A stretch of 64,000 bases of DNA from Ulva prolifera (taxonomy: Eukaryota > Chlorophyta > Ulvophyceae > Ulvales > Ulvaceae), in contig CM041202.1 of the NCBI GenBank assembly GCA_023078555.1, forward strand, positions 3,840,022 to 3,904,021, given 5' to 3'. Under the pieces are notes generated by a model. The model was not told the origin of the DNA. It did not search any database and worked only from the letters and a program-made list of their open reading frames with translations. This document shows positions 31,322 to 43,423 of this stretch, piece after piece. The position numbers were made by a program, and so were the translations under genes. The stretch's first letter is position 1; each line of letters starts with the position of its first letter.

Positions 31322-32756
31322 ATGGATCCAGGTGTCACTATGGCACACCAAGGGAGGCGTTTGCGTGAGTCGGACCATCCTCGGTCAAATCCGAGTGATA
31401 ATGTCAAAGTCTCAAACACGTTCGAAGATATGGATTTGAAGGAGGATCTCGTCAGAGGATTGTATCAGTATGGCTTTGAGAGGCCGTCCGCTATACAGCA
31501 ACGTGCTATCAAGCCGATGGTGGCCGGCCGCGACGTGATAGCACAGGCTCAGTCCGGCACGGGAAAGACGGCCATGATCGCAATAGCAGTATGTCAGCTT
31601 GTTGACAATCGCAGCAGAGAAACCCAGGCATTGGTGCTTTCGCCAACAAGGGAGCTTGCGACACAGACGCAAAAAGTCATTTCAATGATAGGCGATCACC
31701 TGAACGTCATTGCGCATGCTTGCATAGGCGGGAAAAGCCTCGCCGAAGACATTCGCAAGCTTGAGAATGGGGTGCAATTGGTTTCCGGAACACCAGGGCG
31801 TGTATTCGACATGATTCAAAGAAAGAAGGCTTTGCGGACCCGATTCATCAAGGCCCTTGTGCTTGACGAAGCTGACGAGATGCTTAATCAAGGTTTTAAG
31901 GAACAGATTTACGACGTGTATCGGTATCTGCCTCCTGATACTCAGGTCTGTCTGGTATCGGCAACCCTTCCTCAAGAAATCCTCGAGATGACCTCCAAAT
32001 TTATGTCAGACCCTGTGAAAGTTCTAGTCAAGAGAGATGAATTGACTCTGGAAGGAATCAGGCAATTCTTTGTGGCTGTCGAGCGTGAAGAGTGGAAGTT
32101 TGACACCCTTGTGGATTTGTATGAAACGGTGACAGTCACTCAAGCTGTGATCTTTTGCAATACGAAGCGCAAAGTTGACTGGCTATCAGAGAAGCTCATC
32201 GAGCAAAACTTCACGGTGGTCGCAATGCACGGCGACATGCAGCAGGTACGTGTTTCCTCACATCGTCATGTGCTTGGGTACCTTGAATGTTCATTTACTT
32301 GCATGTCCGCAATCAAAGTTCAATGTCATGTATTGGTTGGGTCTCAGAGCATCACAATATTGTTTGACACATTGCGATGAGCACACACACACTTCCACTG
32401 CAGCCATGTAGTGTCATGGTGGGCATGATCATGATTGAAGGCTTGTGTGGGGTGTGTAGAAGGAACGTGATGCTATCACAGCAGATTTCCGAAATGGTGG
32501 AGCACGAGTTCTCATCACCACGGATGTGTGGGCTCGTGGCTTGGATGTCCAGCAAGTGTCTCTTGTCATCAATTATGACCTACCAAACAGCCGTGAGCTG
32601 TACATTCATCGCATTGGAAGGTCTGGACGGTTTGGCCGCAACGGTGTTGCAATCAATTTTGTCAGAAATGATGATATTAAGATTCTACGGGATATAGAGC
32701 AATACTATTCAACGCAGATTGACGAAATGCCTATGCATGTGAATGAGCTTGTGTGA
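31322..32756 (+). CDS. eIF4A3-type DEAD-box RNA helicase, one intron
   Basis: Exons 31322-32245 and 32460-32756, joined in phase 0, give 406 residues; family members are about 400-411. The intron of 214 bp has CAG/GTACGT and GTGTAG/AAG borders. Motifs: Q motif [10 protein letters not shown] from residue 51, Walker A AQSGTGKT 76-83, PTRELA, TPGR, DEAD 182-185, SAT 213-215, ARGLD and HRIGRSGR 358-365. [19 protein letters not shown] and the C-terminus [13 protein letters not shown] are typical of eIF4A3, the ATP-dependent clamp of the exon junction complex in the nucleus, rather than translation eIF4A. The start at 31322 is chosen because the N-terminal extension before it is unlike the family. 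TGTAA at 32813-32817 could be a poly(A) signal of green-algal type. The retained intron shows that it is not a retrocopy. Confidence 0.93.
32246..32459 (+). other. Intron of the eIF4A3-like gene
   Basis: GTACGT at the 5' end, TGTGTAG at the 3' end, phase 0, in-frame stops. Splicing joins HGDMQQ to KERDAI, as expected for the family. Confidence 0.92.
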
Positions 32757-34288
32757 ATTGCAACCTTGCATGTGGCAATTCTTCCTGAAGTTACGCTGGT
32801 GGTTTGGAAGATTGTAAAATTCCTGTGCAATTTCTTCATGACCCATAATGTTGAGACGGACATTGCTTGGAATTGGTTCAATCATTGTGGTATGAGATGC
32901 TCGAGTGTCTGATGAATAGTAAAATGTATGCTCTTGTTGCTGCCAGGATCGTGAATCATATATTCTTGCTGACAGGACGGGAGGGTGGAAAATCATTTTT
33001 TGTTTGCGTGGATGTAGACCAACAGATCTATGAACAGGCAAGCAAATAAAAATTCTCAGTGTGATCATCTACATCTACGCATCCTCTTCGCTGAGATGCT
33101 GCCACAAGTCATTGACTTCTCCATTACGCCGGACAATACAATTTGATTTAAAATAGACGACTAAATATCAGTGGAAGGTATTGAATTGTGGGCACTCCAT
33201 ACATTTCATCATTCGCGTCATTGAGATTACAAACTCTTGTGCAACAACGTAATTTACCCTTGCGCTAGGAACGATTGTTCTCTTGCACCAAACTTAGCCT
33301 ATTTGATTGGCACATTTTAGTGGCTGTCGATTTTGTTACAAGCTGAGTGTGTGCATTGTTCCTGCATAGAATGACGCGGCCGCTGTAATTATGGCTGTGC
33401 TCCTTGGTGGTAGATATGGTGTGGTGAGTTCAGGTGTACACTATTGTGGAGATGTTTCAGCACTACACATAAAGCTTCCCTTACCGGAGCATTGCTGAGA
33501 TTCAACACTGCTTACTACATCAAGATGCCAGCAGATGGTTCCTCGATGCAACTGATATACTTCTATGCACGGCTGCATATTTTTATGGGACTTGAACTCG
33601 CTGAAAGGTAGGTGAACAAGGCCATGCCCAATCCGGTGGATGCCCGTCCATATGCATGCTAATTGGAAGTACTCCACTTGTTCGGCAGCACCGCAGAACT
33701 GCGAGTTGCATGTGTCCCGTGAAGTGTCATGTGCATTCTCAAGCTCAACGAAGACTCTATAAACATAGTTGTGGCATGTGCACATGCGCCCGGCACCCAT
33801 TCATTATTGAGGTAGGTCATAGTGTGGCTGCATGTGAAACGGAAAGTATCTTACCTATAATTGAAGTGGTAGCGCTGAGAATCATGGCTATAGACAAACA
33901 TTTACATTCTGATGGGCCGCAAAAGTTCGCAGAATTTGTAGAAGAAATGCACAAATAGATTCAGGGCCATTCAGAAGGATACATGTAAACACCATAGATC
34001 GTGGCTAGCACATCAAGCGCATTTACGTATGAACTATACTATTGCAATGCAACTCCCCGGCTTTAGTCCTCGTGGCGTCTCTGCATGAGAAGAAATGCGA
34101 ATCGTTTGTACACAGTGCGCGATGTGTCGTTGAAAGAGAAGGCAAGACCAGGTCGTTACCGGTTTGCACAGTCCGTTGAATGTAACCTAGACTAGAATAG
34201 TGCTGACAATGTGTATCACTGTAACACTCAGCAAAGTAGAGCAAGAATAAGCAACGGTCCTTCCACGCACCCGCGGACACATATAGGT
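32757..34288. other. Downstream intergenic region, one doubtful minus-strand ORF
   Basis: AT-richer DNA with no transposon signature. A minus-strand open frame of 119 codons at 33441-33800 has balanced composition but no domain I recognise and no clear start. It could be an exon of a neighbouring host gene. Confidence 0.3.
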
Positions 34289-34890
34289 TTTCACAATGCA
34301 TGAGCATGCGGGCAGCAATGTGGTGACATGTGCACGCATGCACGGATTGATCTACGGAACGAGTGCAGGGGTTCGCCGCCAGCGGAATTGTCCTGGAGTA
34401 GTGAGGGAGATCCTGGTATGGATCTCCCGCCGTAACCTTGACTGTCGGTGTGCACATATTGAGATACACACTACGATCTGTAACCATTATCTCTATTGTT
34501 TCACGGTACTAGTATTCTTCTCCAAGTATTCCAAGGTTCTACCTCTGTGCGCAGCAAGTATGGAGTACTAGCTCTCCTATCATGACATGAACATAGACTG
34601 CGCGTTTGACCTGAATATAAGGGCGTTATATCATGGTATCGATGAATGTCTGCGTTTGTCTGACATGATCTTGTTCAGGAAGCCGTTGGCCAAAGTTTGT
34701 GCGCAGACACGGCAGGCATTCCACTATTCTGCCGGCGCTGGGGCTTCGGCCACAATCGCAGGTTTCATTAAGCTATCTCGCAAAATATTTTTGTGAGCTA
34801 CAATGCGAGCAGTTTGCTATAGTGATCAACTCTGGGAAACACGAATGCGTTCGCTCATTTCTCAACCTGTTGGCTCGCGAGCCATCAACC
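34289..34890 (+). mobile_element. Diverged Copia-A-like LTR and leader relic
   Basis: 34289-34633 is a diverged copy of the Copia-A LTR (TCACAATGCATGAGCATGCG, then GTTCTACCTCTGTGCGCAGC), ending in ATATCA. The primer site TGGTATCGATG follows at 34634, then leader sequence parallel to 15711-15960 (CTTGTTCAGGAAGCCGT, CCGGCGCTG, CAACCTGTT). It stops at about 34890, where a different transposon begins. No gag survives. Confidence 0.82.
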
Positions 34891-34891
34891 A

Positions 34892-36315
34892 GACTGGGTC
34901 ATCATGCTCCTCGACAACTGCGCCGCCCGCGTGACATGTGAGGTTCTGACCCTAATGAAGGGAGCCATGATTCTTGTCGTTGGACTGGCGCCACACAGCT
35001 CTGAACTGTGCCAGCCGCTCGACCTGTGCATCAACTCTGCCTTGAAGAAAGCGCTGGTTGTGGTGTAGGCGGCAGCCAGTGCCCTCCGCAAAGGGTTCTC
35101 TGGAGGCACATTGAGGGCTCAAGATTGGATTCAGCTGCTCGCCAAGCCATTTTCGGTACATGTGCGTGCTCTGAATCTTGATACTCTAGGCATACATCTT
35201 TGCTCTGCATCAAGTGCTGAATATGTGTTGCTGCTCCATTGGTGGAGACAACAGGGTTGACCCTGGAGTACGTCAAGTCTGTTCTAGCAGCCGCCCACTG
35301 CGAGGGTACCTGCCGGTCTGCGTTCCGAATGGCCGGATTCACATTTGATGAGGCGAAGCAATGCCACGCGGAGTGGCTTCTTGACAAGTTCGATGACAGT
35401 GGGCTGTTGAAATCAAGTACGCATCCCCCCCCCCCCCCCCCCCCCCCCTCAATCTCGTATGTGTCTATGTGCTCACTATCAACAGCAGTTGTGCGGTGCG
35501 TTGTTGCTCCACTATCGTTTACTACTTCACATGCATGCCATGCTGCTGGCACTGCTCGGCACAACACATCGAGGATGGAGTCACACAAGAGCGCGATTTT
35601 CCATCTCAAGGAGGCCACAACCGATGCCGTCCACAACAACGCAGCAGTACAGCATGTGCAACAGGTCACGGAGGAAGCCGTTGATCCTCTCCGCCTCAAA
35701 GTGAACTCAGAGGGTCTTGCCAGCGCAATGGTGAACACGATTCCAGCGCGACTGTGGACTGCCGAGGCAGCACTGGAGAAGATGATGCGTGAGAAGGCGG
35801 CGAAGGAGAAGGAGGCGGCATACAAACAGGCAGCAGTGGCAGCGCGGGCGTAGAAGGCCGAAGAAAGCAAGAAGCGCAAAGCTAAGGAGAAGCAAGCCAC
35901 TGAGGCCAAGAAACTGCTTCGGATAGAGAAGAAGCAGGCAGCTGCGGCAGCTACGGCCGCAGCCAGAGCATCCAAGGTTGCCAAGGCTGCAGAGCGCAAG
36001 ACAACAAAGGAAGCACATGCCAACCGGGCACCGGCTGAGGCCATCAATGAGCCGGCTGATGTTGTGCTGACTCCTGCACGTCCTTCTGGGAGTGCAGTCA
36101 ACCCAAGCAAAAGGGCGCTCGAGGCTGCAGCCCTCTCCTCAGACGATGAGGACGGCGTGCAGCTCAGCAACGACGACGAAGATGCAACAGAGAATGATGC
36201 ACTGGCTACTGGCACATCACATAAGAATGCTGTAGCCTTAGGGAATGAACAACTCTATGGTGCCATGTTGGGAGGACAATGGCACTATTTGACATCACAA
36301 ACCGGCGCCAAATGA
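34892..36315 (+). pseudogene. pogo/Tigger-like DDE_1 transposase, C-terminal relic
   Basis: Starts DWVIMLLDNCAARV (the second catalytic region of DDE_1) and continues VVGLAPHSSELCQPLDLCIN, matching lPphtthllQPLDvgv. TAG at 35066-35068 and a frameshift follow; from 35239 the other frame reads LTLEYVKSVLAAAHCEG and FRMAGFTFDEA, as in the domain end. After a poly-C tract (35425-35448) comes a Lys/Ala/Glu-rich coiled coil, a TAG at 35851-35853, and an acidic SSDDEDGVQLSNDDED tail to 36315. The N-terminal DNA-binding domain and first aspartate are missing. It cut and pasted DNA when intact. Confidence 0.7.
35425..35448. repeat. Poly-C tract (24 C)
   Basis: Uninterrupted C24, read as polyproline in the transposase relic frame. 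Confidence 0.95.
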
Positions 36316-36335
36316 GTTGAATAGGCGGTAAATAG

Positions 36336-36464
<129 letters not shown>

Positions 36465-36479
36465 CGCTTGTATACATAC

Positions 36480-37031
36480 CGTCGGGAGGCTCTTACGCTT
36501 TGATACTCGAAGCTGAAGCATGAAGCTTGATGCTGCCGCAGCGCTGCAGCCAGCGTGATCAGAGGTGCATCGCAACTGCGGCGCTCTGCTGCTCGATGCA
36601 TGGTGCTCGACGCTCCAATCTGAGTCAATGAGTCAATGCAATCGATTTCTGTCAAAGTAAATATAATGCAAAGGATAGGATCAGAACATGTGACATTTCA
36701 GCAGCGCTTGAAGCGGCCGCGACCGTGGCGGAGCATCGCTGAAAATCTCGACAACCAGTAGACGTGGCCTGAAGGGCGGCCTCGATGGGGGGCCTCACAG
36801 TCTTTGACTCTTGAGAAGAGGGATGCTCGAAGCTGATGCGAGTGATGCCTAACACGCTGAAAACAATGCAATGAATGAATGGAAACAATGCAAATGCTAC
36901 ACATAAGTGTTGTGCTGCCTCAGCTGGCTCTGAAGCGGTCACATCTGTGGTGGAGCGCTGCAGCCAGCGTGGCCAGAGGTGCAGCGCTCTGCTGCTGATG
37001 CGTCATGCTCGAAGCTCGATGCAAACCTCTA
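36480..37031 (+). repeat. Dispersed repeat DR copies
   Basis: Holds the same modules as 56670-57010: GGGAGGCTCTTACGCTTTGA, GCAGCCAGCGTGATC..GAGGTGCA, AAGCGGCCGCGACCGTGGCG, and a second GCAGCCAGCGTGGCCAGAGG near 36960. Non-coding. Confidence 0.75.
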
Positions 37032-37047
37032 GAAGGACTGCCCGGAT

Positions 37048-37395
37048 CTGCAATGCATGACGTGCAAGTCTGCGCATGGGTATGGTGGCCAGGGCCCAAC
37101 CCGTGTTATGTTAGGATAGTATGCATGAGCATACTTGGGGCGCTCCGTGTGCGGCTCGCCCCGGGCCATTGTCATTGGGCCACGGTAGACACGCACGAAT
37201 GGTCGCATATAGTCGTATGCGTCCAAGTTTGAAGTAACCTTTCTCTTACATCTTCCATAGGTTCCGGCACTGTCTTGCATCCAGTGCAGTATACTCCCTG
37301 ATCTGTGTAGTGTCCTTTCGTACGACCTAGCGGCTCTCTAGGAATAGGCTCTACTAACCTCCTAATGCACACATAATAGGTTCTCGTTTATAACA
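37048..37395 (+). repeat. Copia-B 5' LTR, truncated at its left end
   Basis: Matches the Copia-B LTR from CTGCAATGCATGACG to TTTATAACA, lacking about the first 28 bases. It differs from the 3' LTR at 48814-49189 at roughly 20 positions (about 6%), so the two are not a fresh pair. Just left, 37032-37052 matches a piece of Copia-B gag (GAAGGACTGCCCGGATCTGC), overlapping the LTR by CTGCA. Confidence 0.85.
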
Positions 37396-37409
37396 TGGTA
37401 TCAGTGATG
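37396..37409 (+). promoter_or_regulatory. Copia-B primer binding site
   Basis: TGGTATCAGTGATG directly follows the LTR. TGGTATCAG is the standard Copia match to initiator-Met tRNA. The leader to 37691 has no clear ORF. Confidence 0.85.
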
Positions 37410-37691
37410 TGTTGTGTCGTTGCATTAGTTGCGCGATGAGGTGGTTGTCATATGATTGCACGCGGCTACGGGCAACCGCACTGTCATCAGTGCGTAATTA
37501 ATGACCAGATCAACCGTCATAATGTCACAGGTCGTCACATGTTTGATTGTGTACTAAATCACGACGGTTTAGGATTGTGCGTCGTCAAAGCCTAAGGGGT
37601 TTGATCGACGTGACCCTTAGCGAAAGCAGATTTGTTTCGCTGCAGGTAGATGTCTAATCCTTAATCAGACGAGAACTTTGATGCTGAAGCT

Positions 37692-38648
37692 ATGGCTGAT
37701 GCACAAAGACTCGAGGTTGAGCGCTCAGCCATGGCTGCAGCTGCTCAAGCCACAGGTAGGGTTGCAGGATCTGGTGCTAGCTCACAAGGCCCTGCAGCCG
37801 GCACCCGAGGGCATGATGCTGCTGCCCGAGCTGCCTCTCAGCTTGAGGCTGCCAATACTATGGCAATGCGCGCCCAGATTGAAGCAAACTCGCTCCGTGA
37901 TGCTTTACAGCGAGCGGAACAGGCGCGATCGGATGCTGAGGCTCAGGCAGCTACGCTGCGAGCTATGGCTCAAGGCAATGCTGACCCTGTCGCTGATCTC
38001 CATCCGCCTGGCACTGTAGTCGATGCTAATGCTATTGTAGATGCAATGAGAGCTGTGTCTGTGCGTAAACCCGCAATAGACAAAGGTAAGACCCCGTCTT
38101 GGGATTTTGCAAGGGGCAAGAGGTTCTCAACCTTTGAGTTCCGTGTCGAGCTATGGTTGAAAGGCCATGGCCTGTACCATTTTCTCATTGTTTTCCCCAC
38201 TGGACCTGAGACAAGTGTCCATGATAAGGTGTTGGATGTAGCCTGTTTTCAGCTGCCTGCACAGGACTTGGAGTATGTCCGGGTTCATACTACGCTGTGT
38301 GATATTTGGGCTGCCTTGAGTGCCAAGTATATGCCCAGCAAAGAGATTGAGGTTAGGAGTCTTTGGGATAGGTTCTCTTGTGCCACGCTTAGAGGTGCCA
38401 GGGCAAAACAAGTTGAGGATGATTGTACCCTCATCATGTCGCTCGTGAACCAGCTTACTGCTGTCGGGGCTGCCCGTGCTCCATATCAGGTCAGCAAAAA
38501 GTTGTTCGAGCCTCTTGGCCGAGAGTATGTATCATTGCATAGTAGGCAGGGCGGAAAAGATTTCCTGACTCAGATAGCTGCCATTACCAACCATGCCCAG
38601 GCTTTAGAAGCCTATGGGCCCGCACATGGTGGTGGCATAGCTGGCCGA
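37692..38648 (+). pseudogene. Copia-B gag, N-terminal two-thirds
   Basis: ATG 37692. An Ala/Gln-rich coiled-coil N-terminus (about 1-100) is followed by the gag core (WDFARGKRFSTFEFRVELWL, VHTTLCDIWAALSAKY, LFEPLGREYVSLHS). It ends at GGGIAGR before the zinc knuckle, where block II is joined; the frame runs on to 38711 in foreign sequence. This is the only gag start of the Copia-B family in the window. The last about 155 codons are present again at 43432-43896. Confidence 0.85.
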
Positions 38649-38699
38649 GCAAGCATGTGGTCCTTGCAAGCATGGATTGGTTGCAAGCATGTGGTCCTT
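38649..38699 (+). repeat. Three 17-bp units at the block II junction
   Basis: GCAAGCATGTGGTCCTT, GCAAGCATGGATTGGTT, GCAAGCATGTGGTCCTT in tandem. Homology to block I begins inside the third (38686). It looks like filler DNA made by local copying during joining. Confidence 0.85.
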
Positions 38700-39577
38700 T
38701 ATACTGCGTGAGCGCATCAAAGCTGTATACGGCATGATTGTACGTCTATACGGCAAAGTATACAGTGTATACGTCTCGATACAGTGCATACGTATACGGC
38801 AGTATAATTTTTGCACGTGTTTATACGGCCTCGTTACCCCCTAGCTATGAGCCACTTTGCACGCTCCGTGCCCTGGCGGATCAACGAGGTCAGCCATGAC
38901 TCCATGAGTCATGACTTCAGATGTGGGCCGAATAGTTCCCCATATATGATGTGGGCAGTATAGTTCCCCACGTGGCATGAACCTCAGTCAATTAAAGAAT
39001 GCCATGGCGCACTGACTTTCTTTAATTGGTGTAAAACCACGCCAGGCAGGGCTCGTCGGCGGCTCTTGGTCTGCAGACAACTAGTGATGTTACATCAAGC
39101 CACGTCAAGTTCCCGCATCATAGTTATTTGCGGCTACAACTCTTTGGCACGAGATGGCTTGCGGTTTTGAGCCAATCTTGACACCTGAGTTTTTGATGTA
39201 TTCAAGTCATTGTAATATACTCGTAGGCTGCGAATTGGAAATTTGTGCTTGCGTGGATTGGCATTTGCAAATTGATGTCGCTATTGAAAGCATGCAGCGT
39301 GAACACATTCAAGGCCTGATCAGCCCACCATCTGCTAGTGCGTGGTACCAATGACGCAAAAATGTGTTTTTTCTAGCTCTCCGCAGTATTTGTTGGTGTC
39401 AGATTCGGACCACTAACATTTGTAGACGCACTTTCCACGAGAAGTGGTGACACGATGTACATTATCACAGGGTCGAACGCCGCTCATGCGAATGCTGCGA
39501 GTATGACAAGCAATATCCACGGCATTCATGTCACGATCTTCTGGACCAACCGCCCTTACCGTATGCTGTGTATGTAG

Positions 39578-39977
39578 GATGAGAAGTTATCCAGTGCGCT
39601 CGCGCAGCTTCATGCGGCATCAAAAGCACTGCATGATTCAGACCAACAACTTTCAGAACTAAAGGAGCAGAATGAAAAACAAAACAGAAATCATGAGGAA
39701 CTTGAAGAAAAATTGAGGGAGTGCAAAGCACAACTGGAATCCAATGAAAAGCTTATCCGCTGGCTACACTCCCAGGTAAAATCATGTAGACTTAATGCAG
39801 TCTTTACCAAGACATTGACATCAAGATACTATGGCAGTCGTGCAATTTTCATTCCGATACAACTTGTGTGACAGCCTCACATAAAAGCGGTGTGCGGCGA
39901 TCATTGCACCTATTGTCATGCAGGTGAATCAAGTTCAAATGGTCCCATCAGTGTGTACACTGAAACCACTGCCCTAA
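39578..39977 (+). pseudogene. SAS-6-like two-exon fragment, copy II
   Basis: Identical by eye to 6398-6797, including the splice signals at both ends of the first exon and the acceptor before the second. Confidence 0.5.
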
Positions 39978-40199
39978 CTTGTGCAATTGTGGCCATGTGT
40001 GATGTTACATGTATTTGTATTCACAACACACAATTTCTATGGTATGGCAAACGTTGTTTATATACAAGGTCGAATGATCTCAAATCAAGGCCAATTTTGG
40101 TGATGACGCTGCATCATTTTGGTGATGACGCTCACATGCAGAAGATGTTCGGATTGAAACAGGGGGGTTGTATTTGCTGAGTCATGATCATGAGTGGAC

Positions 40200-41651
40200 T
40201 CACACCTCAACGCGCTTGATGTGCTCTCCGCCGTCAATCGTTTTGGGGCGCTTGATCCGCCCGAGGTGCCCGTGGATTTCCTTGTGCACTTTTGCCATAT
40301 AATTGACGTAGTTTAGTTGCTCATTCACATCCATCGGCATGTGCGCTGGAATTACAATCTTAGTTGCTGACTGTTGAACATCAATCAAAATATTCTCAGT
40401 CTCGCATGCATATGCTGCGATGGCACCCAGGCTCTCATAGAAGCCTGTGTAATATGGTTTTGCGCGGTTTACGTAATACCCGACGTGCGTTTGAGGATTG
40501 CCGTACGCATACTCTGCCAATCGCGCTACTATTGTCCCAGCACGCGGACGTTTGTGTGTTCCTACTAGGGCTGCTGATTACATTCTCCATGTCTCGGATT
40601 AACACTTAATTACAAAGTATAATTACACTGTCAATTATCTGTAAACAAAATGATCGGAATTAACATCGTTTACATTAAATTAATCAGCTTTTTCGGTGTC
40701 AAATTAACACTTAATTAAGCAGTTAATGATTTCCTGTAATTGCCTTGTAGGCCTGTCAGCTAGTCAGCATTCGCGAGTTTAATTGACACACACGGGCCAT
40801 TGCTACATACCGCATATATGGTATAGTATACAATATGATGTACTGCCTCTGTCAACGTGCCAGCGGGGGTGCTGTGCAGCAAGCCGAGTGCTGCAGCTGT
40901 GCTCGCCAGGCGTGTATTAGGCTGTGTGCCAATGGCCTGTATAGATGCAACACTGTCAGCAGTCTAGTGTACGCTCTAGTGCAGACTTTTTCGCCGCCGG
41001 GCAATGTTCTCGGCAATGACACAGATGCTGGGCTTCGTAGAACAACATGATGCATATCGGCACAATGTTGCAATCTGGTGGTGTAACGATCATATCACTG
41101 GGCTGCAACAAAAGTTGGGGCATCCTCACAAAGCAATCATGTGTCCTGCTTGGTGTAGAATTTGAATAGTCCACGTGGAAGCTTGCATCCAGTGTCGTAC
41201 ATTGTATCCTCTCCTTGGGGATACTATACCCAGAAATTAAAAGATTTTTCAGGTCATAGTCCTTCGTAAGCCGGTGGACCATTTACATCAACGCATCCAT
41301 TGCTTAACTTAATCGTGATGTGCACTAGCTATAGTACTGTAAATGCAAGACAAAATTAAGAATATAAGGTCTTCAGTTAATCAAATATTTTCAAATTAAC
41401 ATGTAATCACAACACCATAATTCTTTGTAATTTGTGCTTTACTCCGGGTTTCATTGTAATTCAGCAGCCCTAGTTCCTACCTGCTCAGCCCATTCTCCCA
41501 TGAGCTACTGCCATATTCCCCGCTGCTCCTCCGCCATCTGCACAGTGATCTGGGGCTGCGTGAGGTAGTCAATGTCCGTCTTCTGCCCTCTGCGTGGATA
41601 AGTGTCTGGCTCCATGTCTGCGTCAATGCCGGTGCGTTTGCTAGTGCTCAT
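40200..41651 (-). pseudogene. Unknown ORF split by hAT element, copy II
   Basis: Same structure as 7020-8471, including the in-frame TAG and the same hAT insertion, so both defects predate the block duplication. One substitution (41534). Confidence 0.55.
40566..41472. mobile_element. Non-autonomous hAT element, copy II
   Basis: Copy of 7386-8292 with the same TIRs and TSD GTTCCTAC (40558-40565 and 41473-41480). Confidence 0.88.
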
Positions 41652-41807
41652 GGTCGTTCAAAGAATACAATTACCGATACCATTGATATGTTTAAGGGTC
41701 TTTGAGACCAATTCCAACATAAACAATCCCGGTGACGTGTAATACCACAAACCTCTTAAAGTAAATACACCAGTCTCGGGGTAACGCAATTCAATGTTGA
41801 ATTAGGA

Positions 41808-42370
41808 ATGGATTTCTTTGACAAGCATCATGTTGTGTTGCCCGCTAAGAAGCACATGATGACATTGTCATACAAGGACACTTCGGTGTGTCTTGATGCA
41901 TTCAGTGAAAGTGACTTTCCTAAGTTTCACTCGGACTTCATTGAACTGTGTACATTACAGTCATTGTCACAGACGGTTCCCAACATGCCGTCTGATGAAC
42001 TTGATGAAGCATTCGTGGCATACATCAAACCAGACTTTGATTTGGAAGCATCACAGAGTTCATAGCTGTTGCTCTAGGGCGAAGGTGCTCTTGAACCGGA
42101 CATTGTGCGAATCTTGCGTGAGTTTAACGATGTACTTATTACAGAATTGCTTGGAGGTCTGCCACCTCATCGGAGGGCTGCAGATGGATCTCCTATTGAG
42201 CATACGATCAAGACAGCGGCAGATGAGAAGCCGTATGCTCGGCCCCCTCGTCCGTTCACAGCTGAATACAATGCCACAGTCAAGAAGTACATTTCGGACT
42301 TCTTAGAGCGAGGCTAGATCCAGCCTTCGATGTATCGGTGGGCTGCACCGTTACCTGTGGAGTATTCATG
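41808..42370 (+). pseudogene. Ty3/gypsy protease-RT relic, copy II
   Basis: Same as 8628-9190 with the same three stop codons. Confidence 0.75.
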
Positions 42371-42379
42371 TCGCTGACA

Positions 42380-42627
42380 GATGAAGTCGCTCCTCTCGAA
42401 CGTCCTTCAATGCAGGTCCTGGAACACCCTTAGTGACGACATCAGCTAATTGGTCTTTGGTCCCTACCCACTGCACTTGAATCTCATCCGCCTCTACAAA
42501 TTCTCAGACCCGTAGGTGCCGCATTCAAATATGTTGGAGCCTATCACTAGAGATTGTTTGCAAGGATATTTGCAATTTTATTATCTTTCCAAAGCACCGG
42601 GTTTTCTGGACGAAGATGCAAGTCTAG
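42380..42627 (-). pseudogene. Inverted Copia-B scrap, copy II
   Basis: Same as 9200-9447, one substitution (42425). Confidence 0.8.
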
Positions 42628-43423
42628 TGTTGAGACCTATTGGTATGGTCTTGGGGAACAGACCACGATGGCAGTAAGAAGAAGCGGTGATGGGTCAAGA
42701 TTGCCGCAGCACGAGGGCTGTATAGGCACTAGCAGAGCAGGTGTACACTCACACGCAAGGATGCGACGTGCCAGTGCAGAAATGGATGGCGCCCCAACCA
42801 GACTACTGTCAAGCGTGTCTGGTCCCAGCAAGCGCTCGGTATAAATACCGGGGTGTGTGCGCCCAGGTCAATCCCCCTGTCAAAGCTGGCCTCGCCGAAT
42901 CGTGCCGCATAACTGCCACACTGATCCCAGATCCCGCATAAGTGCGGGAGATCTTAAATTGTGCCTCACAGAGCCTGAGATGAGTGTAAGCAAGGCTGCG
43001 CACGTAATTCATGGGCAGCTCTGGGTGGCTGTACAGATATTATAGTGCATGCCAACCCTGGAGCCCGCCGGGCGGACCCTGTGTAACGGCGGTAATGCAC
43101 ACAGTAAGACGTAATATGTGCAGTAACGATTCGGCTAGCCGCATAAAGCCATAATAAGCCTATGACGGGACACATTGTGCCGGGAGAACGCTGTACACAG
43201 TGCTGATGCAATGTGCACGTAAGGCTGGTGGACGCGTGCAGTCACACGTGGCGAGTGCAGGCACGTAAGCCCACTGAGCGTACGTGTGATCACACTGTGT
43301 GCAACTCGATCGGTAATTCAAAAGCTATGCGTGTGCGACCGTCCACATGGCTGGACAAGTCGCTACGCATAAATGAAAAGGTGTTAATTGTGCCAGCGCG
43401 CGCTAGTGTGAGAGATATACCAT
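42628..43423. other. No gene
   Basis: Copy of 9448-10243, one substitution (42964). Confidence 0.4.
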
